Below are positions 61,321 to 64,000 of a stretch of 64,000 nt of DNA, piece after piece. The notes under the pieces are model-generated. The model did not search any database. It saw only the letters and a program-made list of their open reading frames with translations, and was not told the DNA's origin. The DNA is from Atherinomorus stipes. Its lineage: Eukaryota; Chordata; Actinopteri; Atheriniformes; Atherinidae. The DNA lies in NCBI GenBank assembly GCA_023101725.1, contig JALJCO010007076.1, positions 372,001-436,000 of the forward strand, read 5' to 3'. Both the position numbers and the translations under genes were made by a program. The first letter of the stretch is position 1. The number at the start of each line of letters is the position of its first letter.

Positions 61321-62588
61321 TATTTTCAGGTATTTATTGACACATAATTATTTCCACTTGATTTGACAGTGGCATGTTTGAACATTAAACCTAGCACAAA
61401 AAGTAGGAGCATTTTAGATGATAAACTTTTAATCTAGAAATTTATTCCATCACACCCATTTATCCGCCTTCCTTATAACACCTATTGGTGTTACTCGCCT
61501 TTTACAAGGTATAACTTGTAAGAATCATGCTTCTGTATAAAGAGCAACACAAGTTAACGTGGGTTAAATCAGGTATAATGACATAAAAAGTATTTTATCT
61601 CGAAAAGGGGCTTTCTTGTAATCGTTAGGCTACTTAATTCGCTAATTTGGTGCATTAAACAGAAAAAAGATTTCAGTTAGTTGGGCTACCATCCACATCC
61701 AGACAGGTGTCTGCTGCACGTAATAAGATGCAGAAGAAGTTCAGTCAGACAGGAGATACAACACAAAACATGACTCGTGCATTTGGTGGTGTAGCTTAGC
61801 AAATGGTTTATGGCAAGAAAACATATATTTAACTTATCAGTACAGCTGGAACATTGTAATATATCAGAATTAACTAAGCTTGACATCATGAACTACATTG
61901 CTATTGTCCAGATGACTGCTGAGGATGTGAGACAAGGTTAACTCGTGTAGCCAAAGTTTTCAGTTTACAGTCAATAATCTGTAGCCAAAATACCTCTGCA
62001 ACTTATATTAAGCTTTATTTTATTTTACCATCTGCTAAAAACATTGTGTACCCAGTTTGCTTATGGGGTCTGTCATCTTTAACAAGGAGGGCATGAAAAC
62101 TCATGAACTCTGATAAAACTTATGATTTGTCTCAATGCAAAGTTTTCACATGACTAATGGTATAAGTGTAGGTGCAGCAGTGATTGAACCTAGTCCCCCC
62201 CCATGAAAAAAACTCTTGACACACCACTGCTAATAAGACAGGACAATGATTTAAAAGTTTTAATCCAACTGCCCTCTCTGGCATTTTTATTTAAACAAAC
62301 CACAGCACAATTAAATCACAATGCTGCAATATAATGGTACTACTTAAATTTTTAGTTTTTTTTTTTTATTATTTGTTTATAGCCCCGTTTTACTTACTTA
62401 ACACACACCCTCTGTTACTCAAATCGAGGCTTGTAAAAGAATAACCTGACTTTCAGAGTAGAAAAACAAGTCATGCGATTTACACCATCAACACTCGATC
62501 CTATTATTAAGCACAGGCGACTTCACTGCATTAGCGCGCTTCTCCATTCCGCTCCATCTGAAACATCCTCTGTTGAGAGTCACCAGCG
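61321..62588. other. Region downstream of let-7i, no gene recognised
   Basis: AT-rich sequence between the convergent ppm1h 3' end and the let-7i hairpin. Probably part of the minus-strand primary let-7i transcript, but no exon or polyadenylation site is assigned. Confidence 0.5.
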
Positions 62589-62590
62589 CC

Positions 62591-62612
62591 GGCAAGGCAG
62601 TAGATTGCGCAG
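62591..62612 (-). ncRNA. mirlet7i: let-7i-3p arm
   Basis: Reads CTGCGCAATCTACTGCC and then TTGCC. Position 9 is T where I recall G in human, which turns a U-G wobble opposite position 12 of the 5p arm into a U-U mismatch. Confidence 0.85.
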
Positions 62613-62646
62613 TCATCTCCACAGGGGGTAGCATGAAAACCCGAGC

Positions 62647-62668
62647 AACAGCACAAACTACTACCTCA
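62647..62668 (-). ncRNA. mirlet7i: Mature let-7i-5p
   Basis: 22 nt, apparently identical to the conserved vertebrate mature sequence, seed GAGGTAG at positions 2-8. Dominant product of the locus in other vertebrates. Confidence 0.95.
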
Positions 62669-63189
62669 GCCAGAGCTTGGCACCGGTTCCTCTTCTTTTG
62701 TGATCCAGCTTCAGTGCGGTCGGCGTCCCTGTGCGTAAAAGCGCACGAAAGAAAACATGTCGTGTACTCCCAAGACAGAGACCGCAAAGCAAAGGGCCTA
62801 AAGCGAAGTAAAAACCCCACCCAGAGAATCTACAACAGAAAACACATCCTACACATTTTCCCGTGTTTCGCTCTCCTTAGATGACCTTGGAAAGCGTCAC
62901 ATATGGGCACTGAGGCTGTGCACAATGGAAGGCTGTGGCATTAAACGTTTCATCCATACAGCAAAGACACAATTCAACAAAAGAATATAAAAGGGGGAAG
63001 TATAGAAAATAGTTCAGAATTTCTTATGAACCAGAATGGTTAAAGTACTGCTTAAAACAAACAAACCTTTGGTTTGCGTTGTGAACCACGAGATTGGAAA
63101 AAAAAGAAGAAGAAAAAACTGGCTTAGAAAATTTAATGTCACGAGTGTAAATCCAAATGTTATCAGATAAAAGGCAAATATTCCCCATC

Positions 63190-63460
63190 TTCTCTCTTCG
63201 CAGTCCTTCACTTTGCAGCTTTTAATGAGTCAGTTTTAAAATCTCGTCAGTGTTTCCTCGTCGCGAAAAGTTCTTTGCTTCAAGTCCACTTTAAAACATA
63301 AACACGTAAGAATCCTTGAAGTGGAGACGTTTTCCTTCTGTCTTCCGCAGACGCCGCACGACAGGCAGAAATGAATGGATGTGGCGAAGTGGCGTGGATA
63401 AAATTCGCGGGGAACGTCAGAGCGATGTAGGCGCAGAGATAGAAAATATAGATGTCTCGC
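63190..63460 (-). promoter_or_regulatory. CpG-richer block, candidate pri-let-7i promoter
   Basis: CpG dinucleotides cluster here (CGTCGCGAAAAG, GACGCCGCACGACAGG, AATTCGCGGGGAACG) against an otherwise CpG-poor background, about 0.5-0.8 kb upstream of the minus-strand let-7i hairpin. No protein-coding exon was recognised. It could instead serve a gene beyond the window. Confidence 0.4.
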
Positions 63461-64000
63461 TCTGACTGGTTTTGTAAATACTAGAAGAAAATGTTAAGTG
63501 TGTGCGCCACCTGCTGGTTGTATTAAAACCGCCTTGATTTCTTCAGTCTCAGCTAAACTTATAGTTAATGACTACAAACTTATGATTAATAATAATAATG
63601 TAATTTAAACCTTCAAAATTTGTTTTTTAATTCTGAAAATTCAAGGAAATGTGAAATACAGTGCTATTATGAACCTTATTTCCAGAAAAAAAAGTTTTTT
63701 TTTTCTAAAAAAATACATAAATTTTGTTTTCTCCCCCTTTAATGACAAACACAAATCCAAAGAAATTATTTTCTTTCTGACTAACTTAATTGTAAGTAGA
63801 AAATATGGGCCAACTTCAAATTTAATGCTGGAAACACAAACACACATACACACACAATGGTCAGGAGATATTGGATTGTTAAAAGCAGGCCAGCTCTGGT
63901 CCTCAAGGGTCACAATCCAGCAGGTTTCAGATGTCAACTGATTCAAATTAAATGGCTTTCCTCAACAGCTCAAGTTATTCCCAAGCATGTTGAACCATTA
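63461..64000. other. Right edge, no gene recognised
   Basis: AT-rich sequence. A partial hairpin-family repeat (CAGCTCTGGTCCTCAAGGGT) starts near 63888 and runs toward the window edge. Confidence 0.5.

Larger units (their letters stand above)
62589..62673 (-). ncRNA. mirlet7i: let-7i microRNA precursor
   Basis: On the minus strand an 85-nt hairpin opens CTGGC followed by TGAGGTAGTAGTTTGTGC (62668 downward), which is let-7i: GTGCTGTT separates it from let-7g, whose end is GTACAGTT. The 22-nt 5p arm occupies 62647-62668. The 3p arm at 62591-62612 reads CTGCGCAATCTACTGCC. The GCTGTGGAGATAACTG region of the human loop is recognisable as CCTGTGGAGATGACTG. It regulates mRNAs through the GAGGTAG seed. 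It lies about 1.6 kb past the ppm1h polyadenylation site in convergent orientation, the same relative arrangement I recall from human chromosome 12. Confidence 0.97.

Noticed and set aside
62488..62884. Overlapping open frames of 110 and 103 codons on opposite strands
   Set aside because: They run across the let-7i hairpin; no protein family match, and the sequence conservation is explained by the microRNA.

Overview
This window is vertebrate nuclear DNA, almost certainly from a ray-finned (teleost) fish, probably a percomorph. The reasons are two intron-rich genes of vertebrate-specific families, AT-rich DNA full of small inverted-repeat transposons (MITEs), Tc1-like elements, tRNA-derived SINEs and long CA/GATA microsatellites, and short introns by mammalian standards. 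I found three real transcription units. All exon models were built by hand from splice sites, reading phase and family resemblance.

(1) Minus strand, 23847 to 8803: a 16-exon gene for a 465-residue type I membrane protein of the IL-17 receptor E / E-like family (best label il17rel). All exon phases join without a break. The model has a signal peptide, a cysteine-rich ectodomain with the family motifs LPCLCIE, CPF and HPQLC, one transmembrane helix and a tail of about 50 residues with no SEFIR signalling domain. (2) Plus strand, 28831 to 57062: a complete ten-exon ppm1h gene (528 residues), a PP2C-type metal-dependent phosphatase known in mammals to dephosphorylate Rab GTPases and counteract LRRK2. 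It starts in a CpG-rich promoter and has a 3' UTR of about 3.9 kb. (3) Minus strand, 62589-62673: the let-7i microRNA hairpin, convergent with ppm1h. As I remember the human map, PPM1H and let-7i have the same relative arrangement there, so this looks like an old vertebrate linkage.

Layout: 1-8.8 kb has no recognisable gene. It is a mosaic of MITEs flanked by TTAA, several abutting so exactly that neighbours share one TTAA. 8.8-23.9 kb is the il17rel-like gene, whose probable 3' UTR contains a 676-bp near-palindrome. 24-28.5 kb is the intergenic gap before ppm1h, with a decayed Tc1 transposase and a SINE. 28.5-61 kb is ppm1h; its introns hold a 1.6-kb Tc1-like transposon, a LINE-like fragment, hairpin elements and a GT/GATA microsatellite. 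61-64 kb holds let-7i and a CpG-richer block that may be its promoter.

The strongest points for follow-up are the IL-17 receptor-like protein without SEFIR, the TTAA-MITE array, the palindrome in the probable il17rel 3' UTR, and the let-7i locus with a changed base in its 3p arm. I saw no evidence of a wholly new biological system.
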